Shown piece by piece: positions 30,369-40,161 of a DNA stretch of 64,000 bases. The first letter of the stretch is position 1. Every line of letters starts with the position of its first letter. The translations under genes and the position numbers were made by a program. This DNA comes from Haliclona indistincta. Lineage: Eukaryota; Porifera; Demospongiae; Haplosclerida; Chalinidae. The notes under the pieces are model-generated. The model had not been told where the DNA came from. It ran no database searches and saw nothing but the letters and a program-made list of their open reading frames with translations. The stretch lies in contig OZ024786.1 in the NCBI GenBank assembly GCA_964017065.1, positions 11,412,578 through 11,476,577 on the forward strand. Direction: 5' to 3'.

Positions 30369-33300
30369 TCAAATATCAAACAGTAGTGGTTCTCTTGCTA
30401 ACAGCACTGGAGAAGAAGACTCATTCTCTTTACGAAGATATGGAAACTCCAGTACAAACTGATGCTGTCCTCTATGTGAGCCATACACTATTGATGGTGG
30501 GGATCCTGGAGGAGGTCTGTCCTCTACATCGTCCTCATCTGCTGATACCTGAGGCACTTCTATATACTCTGGTCTATCTCTAAACCCTAGCCTTCTCTTG
30601 ATCTTCTTGAGGTTAAATTTCCACCAGAGGTGCATTGCCATGGTGACAAGACAGGCGACAAAGGACAGACAAACAGAGACAATGGTTGCTGTTTGATAAT
30701 CTCTTGACCCAAGAGAAGCAGTAGTCAGACTGACAGTGCTCAGGAGAAGTATGTTGAGAAGATAGAATACTTCAAGTGCACTCAGATATGCTTTTGTATA
30801 CACACCTTTTGTGAATAACCAAAATGTTAAAATACCCACTACACTCAAAATGATGATGGAAGCATTGACGACAGCCAATCCTCCTGAAGTGAAGGAGAAT
30901 GTCACAGTGAGAGTTAGTCGCACCATCAGAGTCACTCCTGTCCAGAATCTATATTTGTCCTTGTAAGGTCCTCCATAAGCATCAAACAGTGGCTTGAACT
31001 TAGCCACTGGATTCCATCTGTGCTGTGGGGTACACTTGTGACTGTATCTCTCCAGCAGAGGAGCACACAACACTAAAACAGGATAAGCCAGTCCAACAAT
31101 CAGGACACCACAGGAGACAACTACCAGAATAAGATGTTCACTACTGCCATACTCAATGTTCCCATCTATGCTCCACACTGTCAGTACACTGTCCTTGCAT
31201 GGCAGCTGAGACATGGAAAGAGCATTAGTGACTGTGAGTAGGAGTTTAGTGTAGGACATGAGAAACAGTGTAGCTAGTGCTGGGACAGCATGAGAGCCAC
31301 ACAACCTGCAAAGCCACACAGAGTAGCGACAGCCCACAACAATACCACCCATGAGCAGGAACAGGTAAGCAGGAAAGACAAACTGTAGCCAAGTGTTCCA
31401 GTAGCTATCCAGTCCATCAAACAAGCACACTTCAATACCCAGATCAAGGTTCAGCCATGAGATGAACTGGCTCACCACAGGAATATTAGCATTTGGGAAG
31501 AAGAAAGCTTCATTGAGCTTCACCATATTTGCATAGAACAGTAGTCCATTGATAGTTCCTACAGAGACACTCAAGTTGAGGATCATTAACACAGCCACCA
31601 ACATTACGCCAGCGATGGCAAACACTGGCAACAAGAAAAGATACCAGTTAGAGCAAGTACCACAGCGGTTGGATCCCAGCATGATACTAAGGTGAGGCTG
31701 GCATTGTCCACAGAGTATACCTGTTCTATTGGCCAAACACTGACGATCAGGTGCCATGATGTCAAATGAGACATCAGATTGATTGCAGTAGTCAAAATGA
31801 CAATTAGTAGTACCAGTTATACACTGAGTGTTATTGATGTAGCCAAACCAACCATTGCCTGATCTCATGAAGTTGAAAGGTGTGGCTGACAAATTACATT
31901 GGACATTGCTAGTATCCAAAAATTGCTCACATTCACACTGTCCTTTGATCTCAGTGAAACCAATTGGACATTCTATAATGTCCACTCCAATAGACACGCC
32001 CAAGTTTGGTAGTCCACCATCTACTCTGATATCAACCAGTGCTGATGTTGAGGATGTGTTCTGCAAGAGAATGTTGAGACGGAAACATTCAGTGGTTTCA
32101 TTTTGTCCATAGTATCGAACTAGTTTTGAATGTTGAGCTGTGACCTTCACGACACCAGGACTGGTACCACCATAGTATCCTACTGTTGCTATTGTTGTGT
32201 TGATCTCTAGTCCTGGATATGTTTGAATATGATGGGTCCTATCAGAGCAGTCTGGTAAGTTGGTGGTGGTGTTACAGAAGCAGACCATGATGGGGTCAGA
32301 AGACATGTAGGAGAGTCTGTCAGTGTTACTGAAATTAAAATATTTCATAAGAGGAGTGTCAAAGTACCAAGAAGTTTCATTAGAATGTCCTACATGTGAT
32401 ATACTGTGCTGACGATCATCACCATAATATGCATCACAATCCATCAGTATAGCTCCATACATATCACTCCCTCCTTGCCCTGCTCTGTTTCCCGAGAAGA
32501 TCACTGAACCAGAAGCTCCACGAAGATTCATGGTACAATGTGAATTTGGCAGTTGTGAATTTAATAGTGAGTGTATCACAAGAATTGCTCCGCCATGTTT
32601 ATCAGCAGTGTTGTTGTACAGCAACAACTCACCATATACTACAATGTAGACATTGCTCGGTAGTACAATACCTGCTCCCTGTGTGTTTCTGTTGTTCTGT
32701 ATCACATTGCGACCACTAAAAAAGAATCCGTTGGGGCTCTTCAAAATAACAATTCCAGTCATGTTATTATCAGATATTAAACTGTTTCTAATTTCACCGC
32801 CATTTGTTACAATTCTATTCTTCGATAAATGAAATAAATTAGAGTCATCACTTTTATGAATCATGATAACCGACTGATTTCCTGAGTTGTTTGAGAATGT
32901 ACAATTGTGGATAGTGTATAATATGCCACTCACATATAAAATTGCTGTCTCACTTTGACTTCTCTCAATAATACAGTTGTGCATTCTCAACGATCGCACA
33001 CGTGCAGGAGAAGTAACCAAAGTTTGAGCATAACCATCAAAAAACACGCCACTTTTTTGCTTAGTAAGTATCATTCTGGTGTTTTTAAGCCTGAATTCAG
33101 TGCAACAGCCCTTGATACTCACTCCATTTGTCGACGGTGTTTCTGTGTGTGTGATGGTTGAGTTCAGTATAGACAATGATGAGTCATGTGAGTTGAAGCT
33201 TTGGAAATAAATCTCACTAACTTGAAAACCTTCATTTTCCACCAAGTCGGTGTTCTGAATTGTGATTACTACTCGAGTAGTGTCAACAAAGAAATGCATA

Positions 33301-34226
33301 CCTCCTACACCTCCTAAACCTTGATCAAAAGTATGTCCACGAAAGAAATAACAGTTGCTTATAGTAAGTGACACATTACCATTACCAATCATATGTGCTC
33401 CCAAACCAGCTCCAGAAATTGGCAGGCCATCATTTGATACTGTGTTATGTGAGAGCACCAGATGACTCAATAGTACTCTTACTGAACCAAAACAACTAGA
33501 TTCTTTTTGTAAAGATATGCCTCCTCCACCTTGTACAACACTACAACAATTGGTCATATTAGAGTGCGATAGCTCTAGTGTGTAGCCTGTATTGCTGTAC
33601 TGAGTTTCATAGACAATGCCTACTCCACCACCATATGTATAGATGGAGTTGATATTGCACATTGCTGAATGATAGTAGGAGCAGTTGGTGATGATAACAT
33701 TGTCACAGTTATGGACATATAGTCCATATCCTGTCATGTGTTGTATTGAATTCTTGAGAAAGAAAAGATTCACAACTGTATCAAAGTACATCACAGCTTT
33801 GTCATCTAGTCCTCCACAGTTGACTACTGTAAGACCTTCAACGGTGATGTTATGAGAGGCAGCAAAGTAGAACCTCCCCCTTCCTCTGGTACAGTTGATA
33901 ATGACAGTAGACTGCATCACAGTCTCCTCAGCTCCTGCTACCGGCCACTGACCTTGTCCCTTCAGAGTCAGGTTGTGTACATACCTGACACGTACAAGAT
34001 CCTCTCTGTCAAAGCTGTGTTCTCCTTCCAAGAAGATGATGGTGGTGTCAGAGGTGAAGAAAATTTCCGGCTGGGAGATGTAGTAGGAGAGGTTGTGGCA
34101 TATCTGGTGTGGAGGACATGACTGTTCAGCATCATCAGCTGTGACATAGTAGACATCAGTGGTTGGGAAAGCAGTGAGAGGTACAGCCAACAACAGCAGC
34201 AACACCAGTACCAGTGTAGCAGCCAT
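30369..34226 (-). CDS. Beta-helix ectodomain, multi-pass membrane receptor-like protein, copy 2
   Basis: A 1285-codon frame starting at the ATG equivalent to the other copies (34226). An in-frame ATG ten codons upstream (34256) is not conserved and would bury the signal peptide. The Cys-rich and membrane halves are almost the same as in copies 1 and 3. The ectodomain differs in clusters, for example NTVSNDGLPISGAG, QKESSCFGSV and SKNRIVTNGGEIRNS, and it lacks the short insert PISLINSHLPNS found in copy 1. The cytosolic tail has DEDDVEDRPPPGSPP. Function is unknown; it is intact and probably expressed. Confidence 0.9.
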   Translation of the reverse strand: MAATLVLVLLLLLAVPLTAFPTTDVYYVTADDAEQSCPPHQICHNLSYYISQPEIFFTSDTTIIFLEGEHSFDREDLVRVRYVHNLTLKGQGQWPVAGAEETVMQSTVIINCTRGRGRFYFAASHNITVEGLTVVNCGGLDDKAVMYFDTVVNLFFLKNSIQHMTGYGLYVHNCDNVIITNCSYYHSAMCNINSIYTYGGGVGIVYETQYSNTGYTLELSHSNMTNCCSVVQGGGGISLQKESSCFGSVRVLLSHLVLSHNTVSNDGLPISGAGLGAHMIGNGNVSLTISNCYFFRGHTFDQGLGGVGGMHFFVDTTRVVITIQNTDLVENEGFQVSEIYFQSFNSHDSSLSILNSTITHTETPSTNGVSIKGCCTEFRLKNTRMILTKQKSGVFFDGYAQTLVTSPARVRSLRMHNCIIERSQSETAILYVSGILYTIHNCTFSNNSGNQSVIMIHKSDDSNLFHLSKNRIVTNGGEIRNSLISDNNMTGIVILKSPNGFFFSGRNVIQNNRNTQGAGIVLPSNVYIVVYGELLLYNNTADKHGGAILVIHSLLNSQLPNSHCTMNLRGASGSVIFSGNRAGQGGSDMYGAILMDCDAYYGDDRQHSISHVGHSNETSWYFDTPLMKYFNFSNTDRLSYMSSDPIMVCFCNTTTNLPDCSDRTHHIQTYPGLEINTTIATVGYYGGTSPGVVKVTAQHSKLVRYYGQNETTECFRLNILLQNTSSTSALVDIRVDGGLPNLGVSIGVDIIECPIGFTEIKGQCECEQFLDTSNVQCNLSATPFNFMRSGNGWFGYINNTQCITGTTNCHFDYCNQSDVSFDIMAPDRQCLANRTGILCGQCQPHLSIMLGSNRCGTCSNWYLFLLPVFAIAGVMLVAVLMILNLSVSVGTINGLLFYANMVKLNEAFFFPNANIPVVSQFISWLNLDLGIEVCLFDGLDSYWNTWLQFVFPAYLFLLMGGIVVGCRYSVWLCRLCGSHAVPALATLFLMSYTKLLLTVTNALSMSQLPCKDSVLTVWSIDGNIEYGSSEHLILVVVSCGVLIVGLAYPVLVLCAPLLERYSHKCTPQHRWNPVAKFKPLFDAYGGPYKDKYRFWTGVTLMVRLTLTVTFSFTSGGLAVVNASIIILSVVGILTFWLFTKGVYTKAYLSALEVFYLLNILLLSTVSLTTASLGSRDYQTATIVSVCLSFVACLVTMAMHLWWKFNLKKIKRRLGFRDRPEYIEVPQVSADEDDVEDRPPPGSPPSIVYGSHRGQHQFVLEFPYLRKENESSSPVLLAREPLLFDI

Positions 34227-34290
34227 CAGCTGGTCAGTAGTGTTATGTGTTTTCAAGGCTTACTGAAAATTTTCAGGCTGGATAGCTTTA

Positions 34291-34895
34291 CAGTACGTAT
34301 CGGTAACTAGCGTGACCGCGAGTAACGATTTATCTGTTATAGCGATGGAATCACGAATAATCAAAAGCAAAACGTTACCTTACCATACAAATTGTATCGG
34401 GTATAGCGATCTCGCCTATAGCGATAAACCTGGTATAACGATAGGAAGACGCGAGGCAAAACGCACTATTCTGTATAAAAGCGGATCGCTTTTAGCGATA
34501 GCCGACCACGCCCACATTGGCGTGTCTATGAGAACATGTGCTGAAGAGCCTGCATGAGCTACGACGGATTGCGATCCATCGATCGCAGCATCGCACCAGC
34601 TGTTGAGCACTTCACCTAGGCCTATCTATACATGTTAGCTGTTAATGCAGCAATTGCTATGCAGGTCAATGGTGACTTTGTGTTTCTCACTCGAGAACTT
34701 TCCATTGCTGCTACAGTAGCAGAGCAAGCTGCATGGCTGCCCAGCTGGCCGTGCGTGCGTATTATTACTTCCAGACGAAGTCATTATTAATAGTCTATGA
34801 ATATTAATCAGTATCGAGCATAAGTTGACGATATACTGCTTATAACAATAGAATCACCGAAAATCAAAGACCCACGCTATAACCGATACGTACTG
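34291..34895. mobile_element. TA-flanked MITE, 605 bp, in the receptor copy 2 promoter region
   Basis: The ends CAGTACGTATCGGTAACTAG and its counterpart ACCGATACGTACTG are flanked by TA (34289-34290, 34896-34897). The homologous sites upstream of copies 1 and 3 read GATAGCTTTATTATGCATG and ..ACCTTTATTATGCATG without the insertion. The interior has repeated TATAGCGAT motifs and no transposase. It is Tigger/pogo-like by its ends, and sits about 65 bases upstream of the start codon. Confidence 0.88.
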
Positions 34896-34897
34896 TA

Positions 34898-35969
34898 TTA
34901 TGCATGTGGTGTGTCACAGAATACCTCATCATGTTTCATATTACTGACAACACATGACGTACGACAGTAATTTCATACTAATTACCTCAAAGTTCCTCAA
35001 ATATTTAATTGCATTCTTCATCTGTAATTCTGTTGCTGTTTTTTACAACTATGGTTAAATATGCCAGTTGAGGTGCATGGAAATGTAATTATACTGCAAT
35101 TCATTATCATTGCCGCTCAGCAATGATATGTAGGATGACTGCGAATTAGGATGGTGGCTACCGGCTCATCAGTGTGTGAAAATGAGTTATCGCATATATA
35201 TCTCTACTGTTACACATTTCTACAGCATTTTAAGTGAATCTGAAGTGTAAGCACTAGTAAGAAGTGTATAAAAGTTGCAGAGACTCTTGTTTGATGGCCC
35301 AGTGAAAATCATGATGGCTTCTCTCAGAGAAGTGCGGTGGATGCAAAACATATCTCATATTAAATACAACCGTAATTTCATACTAATGACCCCAAAGTTC
35401 ATGCATAAGATAATTGCATTCTTCATCTGTAACTCTGTTGCTATTTTTTACAACTATGCTTAAATATGCCAGTTAAAGTGGAAATAATGTATAATTATAC
35501 TGTAATTCATTATCATTGCCGCTCAGCAATGATATGTACGGTGGGGCAGATTTTGGACCTTTTTGAAGGAATGGGGACACACTGGATAAAGCACCATAAA
35601 TAATCTTCATACCTTTAAGTGCAATAATTATTTTTAATAGGTCCCAGCAGAGAAGTTGCAATTTTCACCTTGTTTATGTAGAATAAAACAATTCGTTGTG
35701 GTCTGGTTGTGGTTATTTTTAGTAACCATGCTGCAGATGCTTCCTTTACTTTTATTTGAAGCGGATTTGAAGCCTACTAAATTGTCTTGCTAGCTTTCTT
35801 ACATATTCAGAACATCATGACAAGGTAAGTATACCTTTATTTAGTTGATTTATAGTTATCTTTATCCAAGAGCCTTGTGTGTATTCTGTAAACCTTGTGT
35901 GTATTCTGCTTGTATAGCTGGCTACCACAATTCTGCTCTCATGTCAACAACACTCTAATGAATCCTTTT
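34898..35969. other. 5' flank of receptor copy 2, displaced by the MITE
   Basis: Matches the 5' flanks of copies 1 and 3: the TTATCATTGCCGCTCAGCAA hairpin repeat, the GGGCAGATTTTTGGACCTTTTT block at about 35545, and the conserved donor ATGACAAG|GTAAGTATACC at about 35825. No gene. Confidence 0.5.
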
Positions 35970-35971
35970 CA

Positions 35972-36020
35972 GTGACTAGTGCAACTCTAGAAATGTCACT
36001 ATGTGATCACGAGAAGCAGC
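35972..36020 (+). pseudogene. Truncated HEEADTR-family relic (copy b)
   Basis: Acceptor plus SATLEMSLCDHE followed by a disrupted EKQQTL sequence; homology stops near 36020, where an unrelated sequence with two GGCGCATGC motifs begins. It marks a breakpoint of the tandem duplication. Confidence 0.5.
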
Positions 36021-36448
36021 AGACACTCCACTATTACTCCCCGAACCCTCGGCGCATGCGCGACTTGCATGCTCTGTCATTCGTTAGTTAACCCTCGGCG
36101 CATGCACGAGGGTTACGGTACTTCGTTTGTCCATAGATGGTTTGTCTATGGTTTTTCATTCGTTCATTCATTCTGACCATCGAGCTGCAGAGATCAGCGA
36201 TCACTTCTACGTGCTGGTAAGGTTATGAGCATGATAAGCACGACAATGGCTTGCAATTTGACTTATGGATTTTGTTCACGAGTCAGTTATGGCTGGCTCA
36301 CCTTGACGGCCATCTTGGACCTCTCTGACTACAAAAGCGCCCATAGTTGACTACATAGGAAATCTAGATTCCACCTAAACTGCAGCACAGCTCTTAAGGT
36401 GGGTAGACATCTCAAGAAAAAGCCTATCAAATCCAGAGCAATGGCTAC
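36021..36448. other. Junction sequence between receptor unit 2 and the NLR pseudogene
   Basis: No similarity to the other units except the ACCCTCGGCGCATGC motif, which occurs twice here (36050, 36093). It also occurs in reverse in the receptor 3' flanks (CGCATGCGCCGAGGGTT at 24083). No gene is seen. Confidence 0.4.
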
Positions 36449-38415
36449 CTACAAAAGACATATTTATGCTCCCGCTACATTGACACAACTATACACAGAC
36501 GTTTTGCTTTGTTCACTTCTTCGATATATTGGATATCAACCAGTCTACAGCAAATTAATTATAGAGCTACGTATCAGATTTGCCGTCTGCAGTACAAGAA
36601 AAAGTATGGCGGCTGTCCCAGCTAGCGGCAGAAGATTTGGAAAATCAAAGGCTCATAATAATTTTGACAGCAGCATACCATGCGACCATGCGATCATATG
36701 GGTCTAATGCAAAGTACTGAGGAGGAAATGATAATCGGATCCTCCTGCTTTTTGCACCTAACTCTACAGGAGTACTTGGCTGCCTTACACTGTTCATGAA
36801 GGGAATCGAAGGATAATATTAGAATTGATTAGCAAAACAAGCTTGTTTCCTCTCAATACACTTGCTAGAAATGGGATTGATAAAAAAGCAGTTCATCATC
36901 ACTGGCCAGCTCTTTACTTTTAGTCTGGACTTACTAAGCTCACTTTCATGCCCATGCATTTGTTAAAATCATGCCTCTCAGCAGCATATGGTGAAGTGAG
37001 TACAAATTATGCTCCACAACCTTGTCGCCCTACACACAATTTGTCATATTTTAACATTCATTTGCTTTTAAGCGGGGCACACTAGAATTTTTCAAGCCAG
37101 TAGTCAATGATAACGCTGGCTCTAAATGCAGTGCGTACTTTTTCCAATTGCTATTTGAAACTCAGTCTCATGATTTAGTTAACAGACTTTTTGCAGGAGA
37201 ACTGATCCGTCCTATAATAACAAATCCACTTGATTGCTTTATTACCTGCTGGTGTGTTGCAAACAGTAGCACCACATCACAATGGACTCTTGATATTAAG
37301 GACGATCTGTTAGAAACCTTTATAAAATATGCTGAGAAATTAGGATGCAGTTCAGTAGAGCATGAGTGTGGGCCAATCATAGGACTTAAGATAGATCCCA
37401 GTGTTAAATATTTAAAAGAACCGCCCCTGTTGCCTTCACTTATTCCACGTGTAGAATATCTTTTGATCGTTTCTGCAATGGACATGGCTCCCTTGCTATC
37501 TAATCTACATCTACTAGTTGCTCTAAATTTTATTGCTTTCTACTGTAATGTTACTGAAGGCATTAAAACTTTACAATCTCAGCAATGCCCATCACTTTCT
37601 ACCGTGATAATATACAATTTAAAATTTGCTTCTTACATGATTCCTTCTGTAATCTTTCCGAGTATCAGCACAGTCGTAAGCCTCAGGATCCCTACCATAT
37701 CTGGGAGCAACCTTGATATTTTATGTAGTACTTTGTGCAAGAACACTTGCCGCCTAAGAGAATTAAAATTAATGGATTTGGAACTAAGTACTGAGGATGC
37801 ACATAGGCTTGCACAAGCTCTAGAGATGAACAGATCACTAAAGAGATTTTTTATAACTGGTATGGGTTTAAAAATCTCTACTGATGGTCACGTACTTCTC
37901 CGCCAAGCGTTAAGAAATCATCCGACGATAGAAGACTATGAACTACCATTTAATCTTTAAGCTGACCATGCAGGACTAAATGCTTGGCAAAAAGGATTGA
38001 CTAAAGAGATGTCAGGACAAGAGGGTACAACGTCTTCATCTACTGGTACTGATAGTGATCAAATATCACCACAGACACCTGAAAATACAGTCGCCACTGA
38101 AGACAAAGATTTGGAATTAGCTCTGGCATTGAGTCTATCTGAATCAAAGCAAAATAGTGAAGAATTAAAGAAAAATGGATTAGCTCCCGCTACCATGAGC
38201 GAGGATGAAGATTTGGAATTAGCCCTGGCATTGAGTTTATCAGAAATTAAACAAAAGAGCGAGGAAGAGAAAGAAGAACTAGCTGCAATATTCAAAGCGT
38301 CCTTCAGTAGTGGAAGATGAACAAAGTCTGCTGCAAACCGATAATGGTACTACCAATCAGATTGAGAATTTGGAAGAAAGCTCTGCTAAGCCAGCTGATC
38401 GAGCCAGCCAGTAAA
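36449..38415 (+). pseudogene. NLR pseudogene, C-terminal two thirds
   Basis: Aligns with NLR exon 3 from about 21330 to the stop at 23222, so the 2A, CARD-like and P-loop/Walker B parts are absent. Several lesions are visible: frameshifts near 36560-36660, a TGA at about 36797 where the intact gene reads TGGTCACGA, a TAG at about 36921 (TTTTAGTCTGG against TTCTTGTCTGG), and a TAA at 37958-37960. An open stretch (37148-37960) and the two-UIM tail (about 38100-38260) survive. It keeps an 84-base segment (around 37965-38050) that the intact gene lacks. Confidence 0.88.
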
Positions 38416-39148
38416 GATTAGAAGTGAAGAGATTATGATGACCAATGCTTGTTACTGTATATCCTATTGATTATTTTATAATTACACCCATTGTAATAAT
38501 CTTGATTTGTTGACACAGAGAAAATTGACGCTGTAGTCTCTCAAAATTTGATGCAGTAGTCTCTCAATAATTAATTTACCATAGTACATGTACTACTAGC
38601 GAACTAAGCATGCTAAGCCCATGGAACAGTATTGATCAGCGCTACTTGACCCAAGCTATAAAGTGTCTTCGTGTGTTCCAAGCCCCAGGAAACTCCCTAG
38701 ACCTAGTACAGGTTATGGGAGTTTATGATAGGTTATGGGAGGCCATGACAGGTTATGGGAGGCCATGATATGTATTGAAGGAATGGAGACACACTGAATA
38801 CAAGCACCACAAGAATAAACTTCATACCTTTAAGTGCAATAATAGGACCCATCAGAGAAGTTGCAGTTTTCACCTTGTTTATGTAGAATAAAATTATTTG
38901 TTGTGGGTATTTTTAGTAATAATGCTGCAGCTGCTTCCTGTTCTTTTATTTGAAGCCTACTAAATTGTCTTGCTAACTTTCTTACATATTCAGAACATCA
39001 TGACAAGGTAAGTATACCTTTATTTAGTTGATTTATAGTTATCTTTATCCAAGAGCCTTGTGTGTATTCTGTAAACAGTACTGCTTGTATAGCTGGCTAC
39101 CACAATTCTGCCATCATGTCAACAACCCTCTAATGAATCAATTTCAGT
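38416..39148. other. Spacer between NLR pseudogene and HEEADTR relic
   Basis: Starts with the NLR 3' flank (two of the 21-base units at 38517-38570), then a GGTTATGGGAGGCCATGA repeat (about 38713-38770). It continues with the block that also precedes the other HEEADTR relics and its splice donor (ATGACAAG|GTAAG at 39000). No gene. Confidence 0.5.
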
Positions 39149-39335
39149 GACTAGTGCAACTCTAGAAATGCCACTATGTGATCATGAAGACGCAGACACT
39201 CGACTTATTGTCCATATTGTCGATGCACTGAATAAAGGACAGAATAAGTTTCTGGCATGTACAGTGGACACAGATGTTGTTGCCAATACTCATAGGAAAG
39301 ATCTTTCATTTCATTGCTTAAAATGCGGTTTTTCT
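39149..39335 (+). pseudogene. HEEADTR-family relic exon (copy c, best preserved)
   Basis: After the acceptor TCAATTTCAG the frame reads TSATLEMPLCDHEDADTRLI, then VHIVDALNKGQNKFLACTV and DTDVVANTHRKDLSFHCLKC with no stop, before dissolving into the TTACAGTCTTTCTTGCACTA repeat. It is the longest open version among the four relics and shows the HEDADTR and TVDTDVV motifs clearly. Upstream and downstream coding parts are missing, so it is treated as a pseudogene. Confidence 0.65.
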
Positions 39336-39339
39336 TACA

Positions 39340-39480
39340 GTCTTTCTTACACTATCATACAGCATTATCTTACAGTCTTTCTTGCATTATTTTACTGTCT
39401 TTCTTACTGTTTTTCTTGCACTATCTTACATGTACAGTCTTTCTTGCACTATCTTACAGTCTGTTTTGCACTATCATACA
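39340..39480 (+). repeat. Short version of the 22-base tandem repeat
   Basis: TTACAGTCTTTCTTGCA-type units follow the relic exon as in 29413-29600, with fewer copies. Confidence 0.7.
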
Positions 39481-40161
39481 GTCTCTCCTGAGATCAGCAA
39501 TCATGTGCTTGAGGGGCTCATGATCTTCCTGACATTGCCCAGAAAATCATCATCCCCTTTCTGGTAGATCCCTGGAGTTTAAGTGTGCTCTAGCCAGGGC
39601 AGAGAGCTCACAGTGACACTGTTCTGAACTGATTTTCCAGCCGTGCAAGTCTTCATTTTCAATTTTTTTGTTTTCCTTTACTAGAACTATTTCATTATGC
39701 TTGATGGACCAGTCCCTCAGTAGCTAGTGCCATTGACCTACAGTGTATCACCTATTTTACACACTTGCCCTTGTTAAAATTCACTATAGCATGCATGCTA
39801 GATGTCAAAGTTAATTTCTATTATGAAATAAATCAAACGAGTGACAGAGCAAGCACCAAAGGTTCAAAGGTAAAAAAGTTATTATTGCAGGGACCCAGAG
39901 GGTATAAGCATTATAAAAACACAGTATACTCATACTGAATAAATTACAAAATATGAAAAGAAATCTCACGCATACGCCGAGGGTTAACAAAGCTATTCAA
40001 AAAGAACTAAGCTATTCAAAAAGAACTAAGGTATACAAAACAACTAAGCTATACAAAAACAACTAGTAAGCTATACATAAGAAAATACACAAAGACAATA
40101 AAGAACAACTAATTAAGGTAGTTATAATGGAATTGAAAATCACTGCATTATGCATGTGATT

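Noticed and set aside
34416..34610. Small ORFs at 34312-34610
   Set aside because: They lie wholly within the 605 bp MITE, which is absent from the homologous loci.
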